Shown: in pieces, positions 35,183-43,896 of the stretch
How positions within the stretch are numbered: the first letter of the stretch is position 1
How the letters are laid out: every line of letters begins with the position of its first letter
Assembly: GCF_001514235.1 (NCBI RefSeq)
Contig: NZ_KQ948926.1
Location: 615,861-679,860, forward strand
Direction of reading: 5' to 3'
From: Streptomyces caeruleatus
GTDB lineage: Bacteria > Actinomycetota > Actinomycetes > Streptomycetales > Streptomycetaceae
DNA: 64,000 nucleotides
Program-made: the position numbers and the translations under genes
Notes under the pieces: model-generated
Database searches by the model: none
What the model was told of the DNA's origin: nothing
Seen by the model: only the letters and a program-made list of their open reading frames with translations

Positions 35183-36043
35183 ATGCTCAGGCTGGGCAGG
35201 CGTGAGTTCGACACGCACGAGCCGGTGATCATGGCGATCGTGAACCGGACCCCGGACTCCTTCTACGACCAAGGGGCGACGTTCCGGGACGAGCCGGCCC
35301 TCGCGCGCGTGGAGCAGGCCGTGGCGGAGGGTGCCGCGATCATCGACATCGGTGGGGTGAAGGCCGGCCCGGGCGAAGAGGTGACCGCCGAGGAGGAGGC
35401 GCGGCGGACGGTCGGCTTCGTGGCGGAGGTGCGGCGGCGCTTCCCGGATGTCGTGATCAGCGTGGACACCTGGCGGGCCGAGGTGGGGGCGGCGGTGTGC
35501 GAGGCGGGGGCGGATCTGCTGAACGACGCGTGGGGTGGGGTGGATCCCGGGCTCGCGGAGGTCGCCGCGCGCTACGGGGTGGGGCTGGTGTGTACGCATG
35601 CCGGGGGTGCGGAGCCTCGGACTCGGCCGCATCGGGTGGCGTACGACGACGTCATGGCCGACATTCTCCGGGTGACCGTGGGACTCGCGGAGCGGGCGTT
35701 GGAGCTGGGGGTGCCGCGGGAGTCGATTCTGATCGATCCGGGGCATGACTTCGGGAAGAACACCCGGCACAGTCTCGAGGCGACCCGTCGGCTCGGGGAG
35801 ATGGTGTCCACGGGATGGCCGGTGTTGGTGTCGCTGTCCAACAAGGACTTCGTCGGGGAGACGTTGGACAAGCCGGTGAAGGAGCGGGTGGTGGGGACGC
35901 TGGCGACGACCGCGGTGTCGGCGTGGCTGGGGGCGCAGGTGTACCGGGTGCACGAGGTGGCGGAGACGCGGCAGGTGTTGGACATGGTGGCGTCGATCGC
36001 CGGGCATCGGGCTCCCGCGGTGGCCCGGCGGGGGCTGGCCTAG
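35183..36043 (+). CDS. folP2: Dihydropteroate-synthase homologue, FolP2 type
   Basis: 286 residues, TIM-barrel pterin-binding fold. It starts with 'VIMAIVNRTPDSFYDQG' (strand 1 motif) but has 'IIDIGGVKAGPGEEV' where true DHPS has a GGESTRPG loop, and later 'SNKDFVGETL'. This replacement matches mycobacterial FolP2 (Rv1207), which as I recall does not complement DHPS loss. So folate synthesis is doubtful despite the fold. ATG 35183 follows an AGGGAGAGG tract. Neighbours (Tag, DivIVA-like, LOG) are the same as in M. tuberculosis, but the gpgS gene found there is absent. Confidence 0.92.
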   Translation: MLRLGRREFDTHEPVIMAIVNRTPDSFYDQGATFRDEPALARVEQAVAEGAAIIDIGGVKAGPGEEVTAEEEARRTVGFVAEVRRRFPDVVISVDTWRAEVGAAVCEAGADLLNDAWGGVDPGLAEVAARYGVGLVCTHAGGAEPRTRPHRVAYDDVMADILRVTVGLAERALELGVPRESILIDPGHDFGKNTRHSLEATRRLGEMVSTGWPVLVSLSNKDFVGETLDKPVKERVVGTLATTAVSAWLGAQVYRVHEVAETRQVLDMVASIAGHRAPAVARRGLA

Positions 36044-36077
36044 CGTTTCCTCGCCCCCGCCGCCCCTACCCGTCCCG

Positions 36078-36160
36078 TCCCTGGGGGCTGCGCCCCCAGA
36101 CCCCCGCTTCGGCCCTTCGGGCCTCGTCCTCAAACGCCGGACGGGCTGAAGATGCCCGGC
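36078..36160. repeat. Dispersed intergenic repeat, family A copy 2
   Basis: Inverted copy of 8753-8836: CTGGGGGC...GCCCCCAG hairpin, then GGCCCTTCGGGCC, then CCTCGTCCTCAAACGCCGGA. Lies between convergent folP2 and LOG genes. Confidence 0.8.
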
Positions 36161-36161
36161 G

Positions 36162-36920
36162 CTAGCGTCCCGCCTCCTTCGACACCAGGGCCACCGCCTC
36201 GTCCACGTCGTCCGTGACGTGGAACAGGAGGAGGTCCTTTTCCGAGGCCTTGCCCTGGGCGATGAGGGTGTTCTTGAGCCAGTCGACCAGGCCGCCCCAG
36301 TACTCGCTGCCGAAGAGGACGATCGGGAAGCGGGTGACCTTCTGGGTCTGGACGAGGGTGAGGGCCTCGAAGAGTTCGTCGAGGGTGCCGAGGCCGCCGG
36401 GGAGGACCACGAAGCCCTGGGCGTACTTGACGAACATCATCTTGCGCACGAAGAAGTACCGGAAGTTCAGGCCGATGTCGACGTACGGGTTGAGGCCCTG
36501 CTCGAAGGGCAGTTCGATGCCGAGGCCGACCGAGACTCCGCCCGCCTCGCAGGCGCCCTTGTTCGCGGCCTCCATGGCGCCGGGGCCACCACCGGTGATC
36601 ACCGCGAAGCCGGCCTCGACCAGGCCTCGGCCGAGGCGGACTCCGGCGTCGTACTCGGGAGAGTCGGCCGGTGTGCGGGCCGAGCCGAAGACGCTGATCG
36701 CCGCCGGGAGTTCGGCGAGGGTGCCGAAGCCCTCGATGAACTCCGACTGGATGCGCAGGACCCGCCAGGGGTCGGTGTGGACCCAGTCGGAGGGCCCGCC
36801 CGCGTCCAGCAGCCGCTGGTCGGTCGTGCTCGCCGTCACCTGGTCCCGCCTGCGCAGAACCGGTCCCAACCGCTGCTCCGACGGTGGCTGCTTCTTCCCC
36901 TCGGGGTTGCCGGTAGCCAT
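36162..36920 (-). CDS. LOG-family (TIGR00730) Rossmann protein
   Basis: 252 residues. 'VFGSARTPADSPEYD', 'VITGGGPGAMEAANKGA' and 'LPGGLGTLDELFEALTL' (PGGxGTxxE motif near residue 170) define LOG proteins, some of which release free cytokinins by phosphoribohydrolase activity; older labels say lysine decarboxylase, which is wrong for this motif. ATG complement 36918-36920 with GGAGGGAG. Equivalent to Rv1205 by neighbourhood. Substrate likely a nucleoside 5'-monophosphate; inference. Confidence 0.92.
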   Translation of the reverse strand: MATGNPEGKKQPPSEQRLGPVLRRRDQVTASTTDQRLLDAGGPSDWVHTDPWRVLRIQSEFIEGFGTLAELPAAISVFGSARTPADSPEYDAGVRLGRGLVEAGFAVITGGGPGAMEAANKGACEAGGVSVGLGIELPFEQGLNPYVDIGLNFRYFFVRKMMFVKYAQGFVVLPGGLGTLDELFEALTLVQTQKVTRFPIVLFGSEYWGGLVDWLKNTLIAQGKASEKDLLLFHVTDDVDEAVALVSKEAGR

Positions 36921-37069
36921 GTGCGCTCCCTCCGCTGCGGGGCCTGCGAGTGTTGCAGGTCGTTCCACCTCAGCGTAGATCCACGTGGGTTACGGACGGG
37001 GGACGTGAGCATGACTGCCGTGAAGCGCCGCCCCGGCGCACCGCGGCGGCGCCCGGCTGCCACGCGCCA

Positions 37070-38149
37070 CTACGCCGTGAGCCAGGCCTTCAGCCGCTGC
37101 TCCCCCGCGAGGATCTTCGCCGTGTCCACACGCTCGTCCCGCTTGTGCGCCAAGTGCGGGTTGCCGGGGCCGTAGTTGACCGCCGGGATACCCAGGGAGG
37201 AGAAGCGGGAGACGTCCGTCCAGCCGTACTTGGGGCGCGCGGTGCCCCCGACCGCCGCCATGAACGCCGCGGCCGCCGGGTGGGACAGGCCCGGCAGCGC
37301 GCCGCCGCTGTGGTCGTCCACCACGAACTCCTCCACGCCGCAGTCGGCGAAGACCTCGCGGACGTGCGCGACGGCCTCCTCCTCGGTGCGGTCCGGCGCG
37401 TAGCGGAAGTTGACGGTCACCACGCACTCGTCGGGGATGACGTTGCCGGCCACGCCGCCCTTGATGCCGACCGCGTTCAGGCCCTCGCGGTACTCCAGGC
37501 CGTCGATCACCGGGTAACGCGGTTCGTACGAGGCCAGGCGGGCCAGGATCGGGGCCGCCGCGTGGATCGCGTTCGAGCCCATCCAACTGCGCGCCGAGTG
37601 GGCGCGCTCGCCGGTGGTCTTGAGGAGCACCCGGAGCGTGCCCTGGCAGCCGCCCTCGACCTCGCCGTCCGACGGCTCCAGGAGCACCGCGAAGTCGCCC
37701 TCCAGCCACTCGGGGCGGGCCTCGGCGATGTGCTTGAGGCCGTTGAGGTCCGCGGTCACCTCCTCGTTGTCGTAGAAGACGAAGGTCAGGTCGCGGTTGG
37801 GGGCCGGGACCGTCGCGGCGATACGGAGCTGGACCGCGACGCCCGACTTCATGTCGCAGGTCCCGCAGCCCCACAGCACGCCGTCCTCGTCCAGCCTCGA
37901 CGGGACGTTGTCCGCGATCGGCACCGTGTCGATGTGCCCGGCCAGGATCACGCGCTCCGGGCGCCCCAGGTTCGTCCGCGCCACGACGTTGTTGCCGTAC
38001 CGGTCGACCGTCAGGTGCGGCAGGGCGCGCAGGGCGGTCTCGACGGCGTCCGCGAGGGGCTGCTCGGTGCCGCTGACGGAGGGGAAGTCGACGAGCTGCG
38101 CGGTGAGCTTCGCGGCGTCCAGCGTGAGGTCAAGGGAGGTGTCGGCCAT
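37070..38149 (-). CDS. dapE: Succinyl-diaminopimelate desuccinylase
   Basis: 359 residues, M20 peptidase fold. Metal-site motifs '[13 protein letters not shown]', '[10 protein letters not shown]' and '[10 protein letters not shown]' are present, along with the dimerisation-domain '[10 protein letters not shown]' and the C-terminal '[15 protein letters not shown]'. Cleaves N-succinyl-LL-2,6-diaminopimelate in lysine and peptidoglycan-precursor synthesis. ATG complement 38147-38149; TAGGGT 7 bases upstream implies a leaderless mRNA. Divergent from the transglycosylase-like gene. dapC lies 2 kb away, so the pathway is partly clustered. Confidence 0.95.
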   Translation of the reverse strand: MADTSLDLTLDAAKLTAQLVDFPSVSGTEQPLADAVETALRALPHLTVDRYGNNVVARTNLGRPERVILAGHIDTVPIADNVPSRLDEDGVLWGCGTCDMKSGVAVQLRIAATVPAPNRDLTFVFYDNEEVTADLNGLKHIAEARPEWLEGDFAVLLEPSDGEVEGGCQGTLRVLLKTTGERAHSARSWMGSNAIHAAAPILARLASYEPRYPVIDGLEYREGLNAVGIKGGVAGNVIPDECVVTVNFRYAPDRTEEEAVAHVREVFADCGVEEFVVDDHSGGALPGLSHPAAAAFMAAVGGTARPKYGWTDVSRFSSLGIPAVNYGPGNPHLAHKRDERVDTAKILAGEQRLKAWLTA

Positions 38150-38245
38150 GGCTCCGACCCTAACCCGCCGGGCCCTCACCTCACTTTTCCCACCGATTCT
38201 CAACTACGCCAATACCCCTCAGTAACCTCAGCTACCTTGTAGGGC

Positions 38246-39229
38246 GTGCCAAAGCCGTCACCCTCTCCGAAACGCCGTCGCCGTGGCCGCCTCCTCCGTC
38301 GCGGGGCGGCCTTCGTGGTCCTGCTCGCCGTCGCGGGGTATCTCGCGGTGCAGTACGTCACCGGCGGCACGGGCACACCGGGCTGCGAGGTCGTCTCGGG
38401 CAAGGCCGACGGGGCGCGGTACGAGTTCACGCCGGAGCAGGCGGTGAACGCGGCGACCATCGCCGCCGTCGGCACCGGCCGCGGGCTGCCCGAGCGGGCC
38501 GTGACGATCGCGCTCGCCACCGCGCTCCAGGAGTCGGGGCTGCGCAACATCGGCCATGGCGACCGTGACTCGCTGGGCCTGTTCCAGCAGCGGCCCTCGC
38601 AGGGCTGGGGCACCGAGAAGCAGATCCAGGACCCGATCTACTCGGCGGGCATCTTCTACGAGCACCTGGTCAAGGTCCGTGGCTACACGCAGTTGCCGCT
38701 CACCGTCGCCGCCCAGCGCGTCCAGCGCAGCGGCTTCCCGGAGGCGTACGCCAAGCACGAGCCGGACGCGACGCTGCTCGCCGCGGCCCTCACCGGGCGT
38801 TCGGCGGCCACGCTGACCTGCGAGGGCCGTCCGGGTGCCACGCGGACCTCGGGTCCGGACGCCGTACGGGCGGCGCTCGTACGGGACTTCGGGCAGGACG
38901 CGCTCCAGTCGGCCGGGGCCGAGGTGGGCGACCGGAAGGCCACGCCCTCGCCCACTCCCACGGTGATCCAGCGCGACGGGCAGACCGTGCTGCTGCCGGT
39001 GACCGGCGGCTCGGGTTCCGGTGCGGGGCGCGGGGTCCGTGAGCGCGGCTGGCAGTTGGCCCACTGGGCCGTGGCCAACGCCTCCGATCTGCACATCAAG
39101 CGGGTCGCGTACGCCGGCCGGGAGTGGACCGCCGGGAACACCGACAGCCAGTGGCGGGCGACCGCGGCGTCGGGTTCCTCGGGGGCGGAGAGCGGGCTGG
39201 ACTCGGTCCGGATCGTGACGACCCACTAG
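38246..39229 (+). CDS. Membrane-anchored protein with transglycosylase-like motif
   Basis: 327 residues: very basic N-terminus, one membrane helix (about residues 20-40), then an extracytoplasmic domain with 'ATALQESGLRNI' and 'GDRDSLGLFQQRPSQGWG'. That pattern (ES...SLGLFQQRPSQGWG) is shared with lysozyme-like lytic transglycosylase domains of actinobacterial secreted proteins, with the Glu as candidate catalyst. Some databases label relatives 'heavy metal transporter', which nothing here supports. GTG 38246 has TACCTT 7 bases before it (leaderless). Ser/Gly/Thr-rich C-terminus. Confidence 0.82.
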   Translation: MPKPSPSPKRRRRGRLLRRGAAFVVLLAVAGYLAVQYVTGGTGTPGCEVVSGKADGARYEFTPEQAVNAATIAAVGTGRGLPERAVTIALATALQESGLRNIGHGDRDSLGLFQQRPSQGWGTEKQIQDPIYSAGIFYEHLVKVRGYTQLPLTVAAQRVQRSGFPEAYAKHEPDATLLAAALTGRSAATLTCEGRPGATRTSGPDAVRAALVRDFGQDALQSAGAEVGDRKATPSPTPTVIQRDGQTVLLPVTGGSGSGAGRGVRERGWQLAHWAVANASDLHIKRVAYAGREWTAGNTDSQWRATAASGSSGAESGLDSVRIVTTH

Positions 39230-39628
39230 GACCTGCCGGTCACGCGAGCCTGTCGTCGTACGCGCGAGGTACGCGCGGGCCGTACGCGCAGGAGTTCGGC
39301 GGCTCACTCGTGAGGATCACCCGAGGTGTCGGCCGGCGATGGTGTGGGCAGGTTTCCGCGCGGTCACCCCGGTATCCGTAAAAGCCCTTGGGAATCAAGG
39401 GCTGTAAGGATTCCGCAGGCTTTCCGGCGAGGATCTTTTTGCCCGTATTTATCCGCAGGCGATAATGCGACGCATTGCCAACTCTTTACGTTGCGCCGCC
39501 GCAACCTTCACGGGCTTCGAGCGGTAGTCACTGCGTCCGAGCCCGGAGATCAACAGCCAGTCGGTCAACTGCCGGGTGCGGTCGGACACTTCATCGTTCT
39601 CATCCGACATACCCGTCGAAGGAGCATC
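39230..39628 (+). other. 399-base gap before the secreted Lys/Ala-rich protein
   Basis: No gene. Contains a hairpin AGCCCTTG/CAAGGGCT (39383-39403) and the promoter at 39439-39466; the AT content rises sharply around 39370-39500. Confidence 0.55.
39439..39466 (+). promoter_or_regulatory. Sigma-70-type promoter
   Basis: TTGCCC (39439-39444), 16-base spacer, GATAAT (39461-39466), a strong -10 for this genome. Predicts a leader of about 155 bases before ATG 39629. Confidence 0.55.
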
Positions 39629-40105
39629 ATGTCCCTCCCCCTGACCCGCCGGATCGCCCGTGCCGCGCTGATCGTCGCTGCGGGAGCGGCTGCCGGGGTC
39701 GGTGCGGCCGGCTCCGCCAGCGCGGCCCCCGAACTGCCCGACGCCACCAAGGTCGGCGGGCTGACCGCCCTGGACGGCGCGAGCGTCGTCGACGGCGCGG
39801 CCACCAACGCCACCGGGATCGCGGGTGGCGCCGTCGACACGGCCGTCGACGGCGCGCTGCCGACCGCCACGAAGGCCGGCGACAAGGTGACCAAGACCGG
39901 CGGCAAGGCCGCGAAGAAGGCCGTGCCGACCGCGACGAAGGCCGGCGGCAAGGTCGCCAAGAAGGCGACGCCCGCGGCGCAGCAGACCGCCGGCGGTGTG
40001 GCCGGGTCGGTCGGGTCCGTCCTCGGCGAGGCGGCCGGTACGGCCACGCAGGGCGGCGTGCCGGCGACCGGTTCGCTGCCGGTGCAGGGTCTGCCCCTCA
40101 GCTGA
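39629..40105 (+). CDS. Secreted Ala/Thr/Lys-rich protein
   Basis: 158 residues. Signal peptide with basic start, hydrophobic core and cleavage after 'GSASA' near residue 34. The mature part is low-complexity, with repeated 'TATKAG(D/G)KV' and 'KAAKKA' units reminiscent of nucleic-acid- or polyanion-binding tails, and it lacks Cys. ATG 39629 with AAGGAG. Databases often call relatives 'ATP-binding protein' without any motif; I see none. A strong T-tract terminator follows, so it is a single, probably well-expressed transcript. Confidence 0.85.
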   Translation: MSLPLTRRIARAALIVAAGAAAGVGAAGSASAAPELPDATKVGGLTALDGASVVDGAATNATGIAGGAVDTAVDGALPTATKAGDKVTKTGGKAAKKAVPTATKAGGKVAKKATPAAQQTAGGVAGSVGSVLGEAAGTATQGGVPATGSLPVQGLPLS

Positions 40106-40128
40106 CGCTCGGCTGACGCCTGGTCCGA

Positions 40129-40171
40129 GCCGGCGGGGCCCAGGGAGTTCCCTGGGCCCCGTCGGCTTTTT
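40129..40171 (+). terminator. Intrinsic terminator with U tract
   Basis: 17-base stem with one mismatch (arms 40129-40145 and 40150-40166) followed by TTTTT. Confidence 0.85.
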
Positions 40172-40185
40172 GCCTGCCTGGGGTG

Positions 40186-41280
40186 CTACGTCAAGCGCTG
40201 TACCGCTGCCCGTACCCGTTCGTCCGTCGCCGTGAAGGCCACGCGTACGTGCTGGGCGCCGGCCTCGCCGTAGAAGTCGCCCGGGGCCACCAGGATGCCG
40301 AGGTCGGCCAGGGCGGAGACGGTGGTCCAGCAGGACTCGCCCTTGGTGGCCCAGAGGTAGAGGCTGGCCTCGCTGTGTTCGATGCGGAAGCCGTGCGACT
40401 CCAGGGCCGCCCGCAGGGCGTCGCGGCGGGCGGCGTAGCGGTCGCGCTGGACGCGGACGTGTTCGTCGTCGCCCAGGGCCGCGACGACGGCCGCCTGGGT
40501 GGGCGCGGACGTCATCATGCCGCCGTGCTTGCGGATCTGGAGGAGGGGGCCGAGCACATCCGGGTCGCCGGCCAGGAACGCGGCGCGGTAGCCGGCCAGG
40601 TTGGAGCGCTTGGAGAGGCTGTGGACGGCGACGATGCCCTCGTACGAGCCGCCGTTCACGTCCGGGTGCAGGACCGAGACCGGGTCGGCGTCCCAGCCCA
40701 GCTCCAGGTAGCACTCGTCGGAGAAGACCAGGACGCCGTGCGAGCGGGCCCACGCCACGATCCGGGTGAGTTCCGGCTTGGCGAGGACCTTGCCCGTGGG
40801 GTTCGACGGCGAGTTCAGCCACAGGAGCTTCAGGCCCCGCGGGTCGAGCTCCGTCGGGTCGTCGTAGACCTCGTGGTCCGCGCGGGCCAGACGGGCGCCC
40901 ACCTCGTACGTCGGGTACGCCAGCCGCGGGTGGGCCACCCGGTCGCCGGGGCCGAGGCCCAGCTGGGTGGGGAGCCAGGCGACGAGTTCCTTGGAGCCGA
41001 CGATCGGCAGGACGTGCCGGTGGGTGACCTCGCGGGCGCCCAGGCGGCGCTCCACCCAGCCCGTGATCGCGTCCCGCAGCGCCGGGGTGCCCCAGACCGT
41101 CGGATAGCCCGGGGAGTCCGCCGCGTCGATCAGGGCCTTCTGGATCAGCTCGGGGACCGGGTCGACCGGCGTGCCGACGGAGAGGTCGACGATGCCGTCC
41201 GGGTGCGCGGAGGCCGTCTTCTTGTACGGCTCCAGCTTGTCCCAGGGAAAGGTCGGAAGGCGGTCGGAGACTGCGGACAC
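40186..41280 (-). CDS. dapC: Succinyldiaminopimelate transaminase
   Basis: 364 residues, class I aminotransferase. 'TVWGTPALRDAI', 'LNSPSNPTGK', 'VFSDECYLELGW' and the PLP lysine in 'SLSKRSNLAGYRAAF' (near residue 221) are all present. Length and motifs match actinobacterial DapC, the step before DapE in the succinylase lysine pathway. GTG complement 41278-41280 is chosen; the ORF opens 13 codons earlier without a better site. The gene follows fdxA in the same direction, with a terminator between. Confidence 0.93.
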   Translation of the reverse strand: MSAVSDRLPTFPWDKLEPYKKTASAHPDGIVDLSVGTPVDPVPELIQKALIDAADSPGYPTVWGTPALRDAITGWVERRLGAREVTHRHVLPIVGSKELVAWLPTQLGLGPGDRVAHPRLAYPTYEVGARLARADHEVYDDPTELDPRGLKLLWLNSPSNPTGKVLAKPELTRIVAWARSHGVLVFSDECYLELGWDADPVSVLHPDVNGGSYEGIVAVHSLSKRSNLAGYRAAFLAGDPDVLGPLLQIRKHGGMMTSAPTQAAVVAALGDDEHVRVQRDRYAARRDALRAALESHGFRIEHSEASLYLWATKGESCWTTVSALADLGILVAPGDFYGEAGAQHVRVAFTATDERVRAAVQRLT

Positions 41281-41324
41281 GGGATCTCGCTCACTTTCTG
41301 GTACTGCCGGATACGGCAACGCCC

Positions 41325-41367
41325 CGGTCCCGTACGGCGATCAAGGCGATCAGGCCGTACGGGACCG
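41325..41367 (-). terminator. Hairpin terminator of fdxA
   Basis: CGGTCCCGTACGGC (41325-41338) and GCCGTACGGGACCG (41354-41367) pair perfectly. Confidence 0.8.
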
Positions 41368-41399
41368 AGGCGGCACGCTGTGCGGGTCGCCGGTGGGGA

Positions 41400-41720
41400 C
41401 TACTCGGCCTGCGGCGGCAGCGCGGCGATGAAGGGGTGATCCCGCTCGATCAGGCCCAGCTTGCTGGCGCCGCCGGGGGAGCCGAGCTCGTCGAAGAACT
41501 CGACGTTCGCCTTGTAGTAGTCCTTCCACTCCTCCGGAGTGTCGTCCTCGTAGAAGATCGCCTCGACCGGGCAGACCGGCTCACAAGCACCGCAGTCGAC
41601 GCATTCGTCCGGGTGGATGTACAAGGACCGCTGGCCCTCGTAGATGCAGTCGACCGGGCACTCCTCGATGCACGCCTTGTCCTTGACGTCGACACAAGGC
41701 TGCGCGATGACGTAGGTCAC
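41400..41720 (-). CDS. fdxA: 7Fe/8Fe-type ferredoxin
   Basis: 106 residues. 'PCVDVKDKACIEECPVDCIYEG' carries the [3Fe-4S] ligands (C-x7-C-x3-CP) and 'CVDCGACEPVCPVEAIF' the [4Fe-4S] set, as in Mycobacterium FdxC and Streptomyces 7Fe ferredoxins. Small acidic electron carrier; partners may include cytochrome P450s. GTG complement 41718-41720 with GGAGGAA. Next to dapC as in M. tuberculosis (Rv1177-Rv1178). Confidence 0.96.
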   Translation of the reverse strand: MTYVIAQPCVDVKDKACIEECPVDCIYEGQRSLYIHPDECVDCGACEPVCPVEAIFYEDDTPEEWKDYYKANVEFFDELGSPGGASKLGLIERDHPFIAALPPQAE

Positions 41721-41860
41721 GCTGTCGTTCCTCCTCGATAGGGCGCTGGCGGGCCTCCGCAGGCTCCGCCGCCTGGCGCGCGGGAGCGCGGCGTCGTCGA
41801 TGCCCGCCCCTAGTATCTCCGTTCTTGGGCATGATCCGAACAGGAGGGGTGAACTGACCT

Positions 41861-42853
41861 GTGGAAATCTCTGCGACAGGGCGCCTTGAGGTCCGTATCA
41901 CCGCTGCTGACGTGGGTAAACGGGTCTCCGTACGCCGCCTGAACGATCCTTTGGCGGCGGGTGAGAAATTCACCGACACGGTGGGTGTTCTCGCATCATG
42001 GGACGAAGGTGTGCTGCTGATCACACGGAAGAGTGGCGAGACCGTCCGCATCGCGGAATCGTCGCTGGTGGCGGGGAAGGTCGTGCCGGGCGCGCCGGCC
42101 CGTCGCCGGGGGCCCTCGGCCTCGTACGAGGAACTCGCGCATGTCTCCACGCGCGCGTGGCGGCCGGTGGAGAGCGAGATGCTCGGCGCGTGGGAGCTGC
42201 GGGCCGCGTCCGGGTTCACCCGGCGGGCCAACTCGGTGCTGCCGCTCGGCGACCCCGGGATGCCGCTGCCGGACGCGCTCGATGTCGTACGGCGCTGGTA
42301 CGGCGAGCGGGGGCTCCCCGCCTATGTCCAGACCGCCACCGGGGCCGAGGGCACGCAGGAGCTGCTGTGCGCGGAGCTGGAGCGGCTCGGGTGGGTGCGG
42401 GAGGTCTCCGCCGAGATGTGGATCGGGGCGCTGGCGCCGGTCGCCGACCGGGGCGAGGACGCCGGGGTGGTGCTGTCCCGGGAGGCGGACGAGGCCTGGC
42501 TCGCGCGGTATCAGCGCAAGGGGGTGAGCGAGGTGGCCCTGAAGGTGCTGGGCAGTGGGCCGTCGGTGTGGTTCGCGACGGTTCCCGGTGCGGGAGGCGG
42601 TGCGCCCGCCGCCATCGGACGGTGTGTCGTGGACGGGCGGTGGGCCGGGTTCGCCGCCGTGGAGGTCGATCCGGCGCTGCGCCGGCAGGGGCTGGCGACC
42701 CGGGTGATGACCGCGCTCGCGCGGCGGGCACTCGACGAGGGGGCGTCGGCGGCGTGGTTGCAGGTCGAGGCGGAGAACGTGGGGGCGCGGGAGATGTACG
42801 CCGGGATGGGGTTCGGCGCGCATCACTCGTATCACCACTACCGATCAGCTTGA
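41861..42853 (+). CDS. GNAT acetyltransferase with N-terminal beta domain
   Basis: 330 residues. The first about 80 residues form a small beta-rich domain ('EVRITAADVGKRVSVRRL', 'LLITRKSGETVRI'). The C-terminal GNAT fold has 'GFAAVEVDPALRRQGLATRVMTALARRAL' (acetyl-CoA pyrophosphate loop RRQGLA) and 'AWLQVEAENVGAREMYAGMGF'. GTG 41861, with GGAGGGG 11 bases upstream. Acetyl acceptor unknown. Divergent from fdxA with a 140-base gap. Confidence 0.9.
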   Translation: MEISATGRLEVRITAADVGKRVSVRRLNDPLAAGEKFTDTVGVLASWDEGVLLITRKSGETVRIAESSLVAGKVVPGAPARRRGPSASYEELAHVSTRAWRPVESEMLGAWELRAASGFTRRANSVLPLGDPGMPLPDALDVVRRWYGERGLPAYVQTATGAEGTQELLCAELERLGWVREVSAEMWIGALAPVADRGEDAGVVLSREADEAWLARYQRKGVSEVALKVLGSGPSVWFATVPGAGGGAPAAIGRCVVDGRWAGFAAVEVDPALRRQGLATRVMTALARRALDEGASAAWLQVEAENVGAREMYAGMGFGAHHSYHHYRSA

Positions 42854-42915
42854 TCAGCCGCGTTCGATCAGTGTGAGCAGCGGTACGGATCGTCGTGAAA
42901 GGGCACTAGCCGGCT

Positions 42916-43767
42916 ATGCGTCCCCCCTACCCCCCGCCGCCCGAACGCTCCGCCGAACTGCGGCGGCGGTTCGCCGAAGAGGCACGGTCCGAGCGGCCCG
43001 ATCTGTCCCTGCTCTGTCTGCTGGTGGGCGCCGAGGCGGACGGGGAGCTGGACGAGGCGGGGATGGACGCGGCGCAGGTGGAGCTGGACTCGCTGGCGGG
43101 GCAGCTGCCGTTCCGGCCCGGGGGGCCGCGGGCGTGGGCTGTCGCCCTGCGGGAGCTGCTCGGGGAGCGGTACGGGTTCCGGGGCTCGGCCGCGGACTAC
43201 CAGCGGCTGGAGTCGTCGTTGCTGCACCAGGTGCTGGTGCGGCGGCGGGGGCTGCCGATCCTGTTGTCGGTGCTGTGGATGGAGGTGGCGCGGCGGGCGG
43301 GGGCGCCGGTGTACGGGGTCGCTCTGCCGGGGCACTTCGTCGTCGGGTTCGGGCCGGCTGAGGAGCAGGTGCTGGCCGATCCGTTCGACGGGGGGCGGGT
43401 GCTGACCGGGGGCGATGCGGAGTTGCTGGTGGCGGGGGCGACGGGGGCGGCGCTGGAGCCGTCGATGTTGGCGCCGGCCGATCCGTTGGATGTGGTGTCG
43501 CGGATTCTGAACAACGTCCGGGCGTGGGCCGCGGCTCGGCCCGAGCGGACGGATGTGGCGCTGTGGGCCGTGGAGTTGTCGTTGGCGTTGCCTTCGCATC
43601 CGGCTCGGTTGCGGGTTGAGCGGGCGCGGTTGCTTGTTCAGCGGGGTGACTTCGTCGATGGGGCCGTGGGGTTGGAGGAGTACGCGGAGTTGATCAGCGG
43701 GGTGGATGAGGGGGCGGCTGAGCGGGTGCGGGGGGAGGCTCGGGCTGCTCGGGCGATGTTGAACTGA
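42916..43767 (+). CDS. SirB1-type transglutaminase-like protein
   Basis: 283 residues. 'YGFRGSAADYQRLESSLLHQVLVRRRGLPILLSVLWMEVARRAG' followed by 'VYGVALPGHFVVGFG' and 'LADPFDGG' is the SirB1_N transglutaminase-like core, but the usual catalytic Cys of transglutaminases is not seen in 'RGLPILLSVLW', so the protein is likely non-catalytic. A C-terminal TPR-like helical part follows. ATG 42916; no strong ribosome site. 62 bases after the GNAT gene. Confidence 0.87.
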   Translation: MRPPYPPPPERSAELRRRFAEEARSERPDLSLLCLLVGAEADGELDEAGMDAAQVELDSLAGQLPFRPGGPRAWAVALRELLGERYGFRGSAADYQRLESSLLHQVLVRRRGLPILLSVLWMEVARRAGAPVYGVALPGHFVVGFGPAEEQVLADPFDGGRVLTGGDAELLVAGATGAALEPSMLAPADPLDVVSRILNNVRAWAAARPERTDVALWAVELSLALPSHPARLRVERARLLVQRGDFVDGAVGLEEYAELISGVDEGAAERVRGEARAARAMLN

Positions 43768-43819
43768 CGGTGCGCCCAGGCGCCGTAGGGGGTTCGGTGG
43801 GTGGGCGGGGTGCCGGTAC

Positions 43820-43860
43820 GTCGTGGCTTGTCGCGCAGTTCCCCGCGCCCCTAGGGGGTT
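43820..43860. repeat. Dispersed intergenic repeat, family B divergent copy
   Basis: TCGTGGCTTGTCGCGCAGTT then CCCCGCGCCCCTAGGG; resembles family B with the central GGCGGAGCCGC part missing. Convergent junction. Confidence 0.6.
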
Positions 43861-43896
43861 GCCCGCAGGCGGCGTTCGGAAGCAGCTCTCTGCCTC

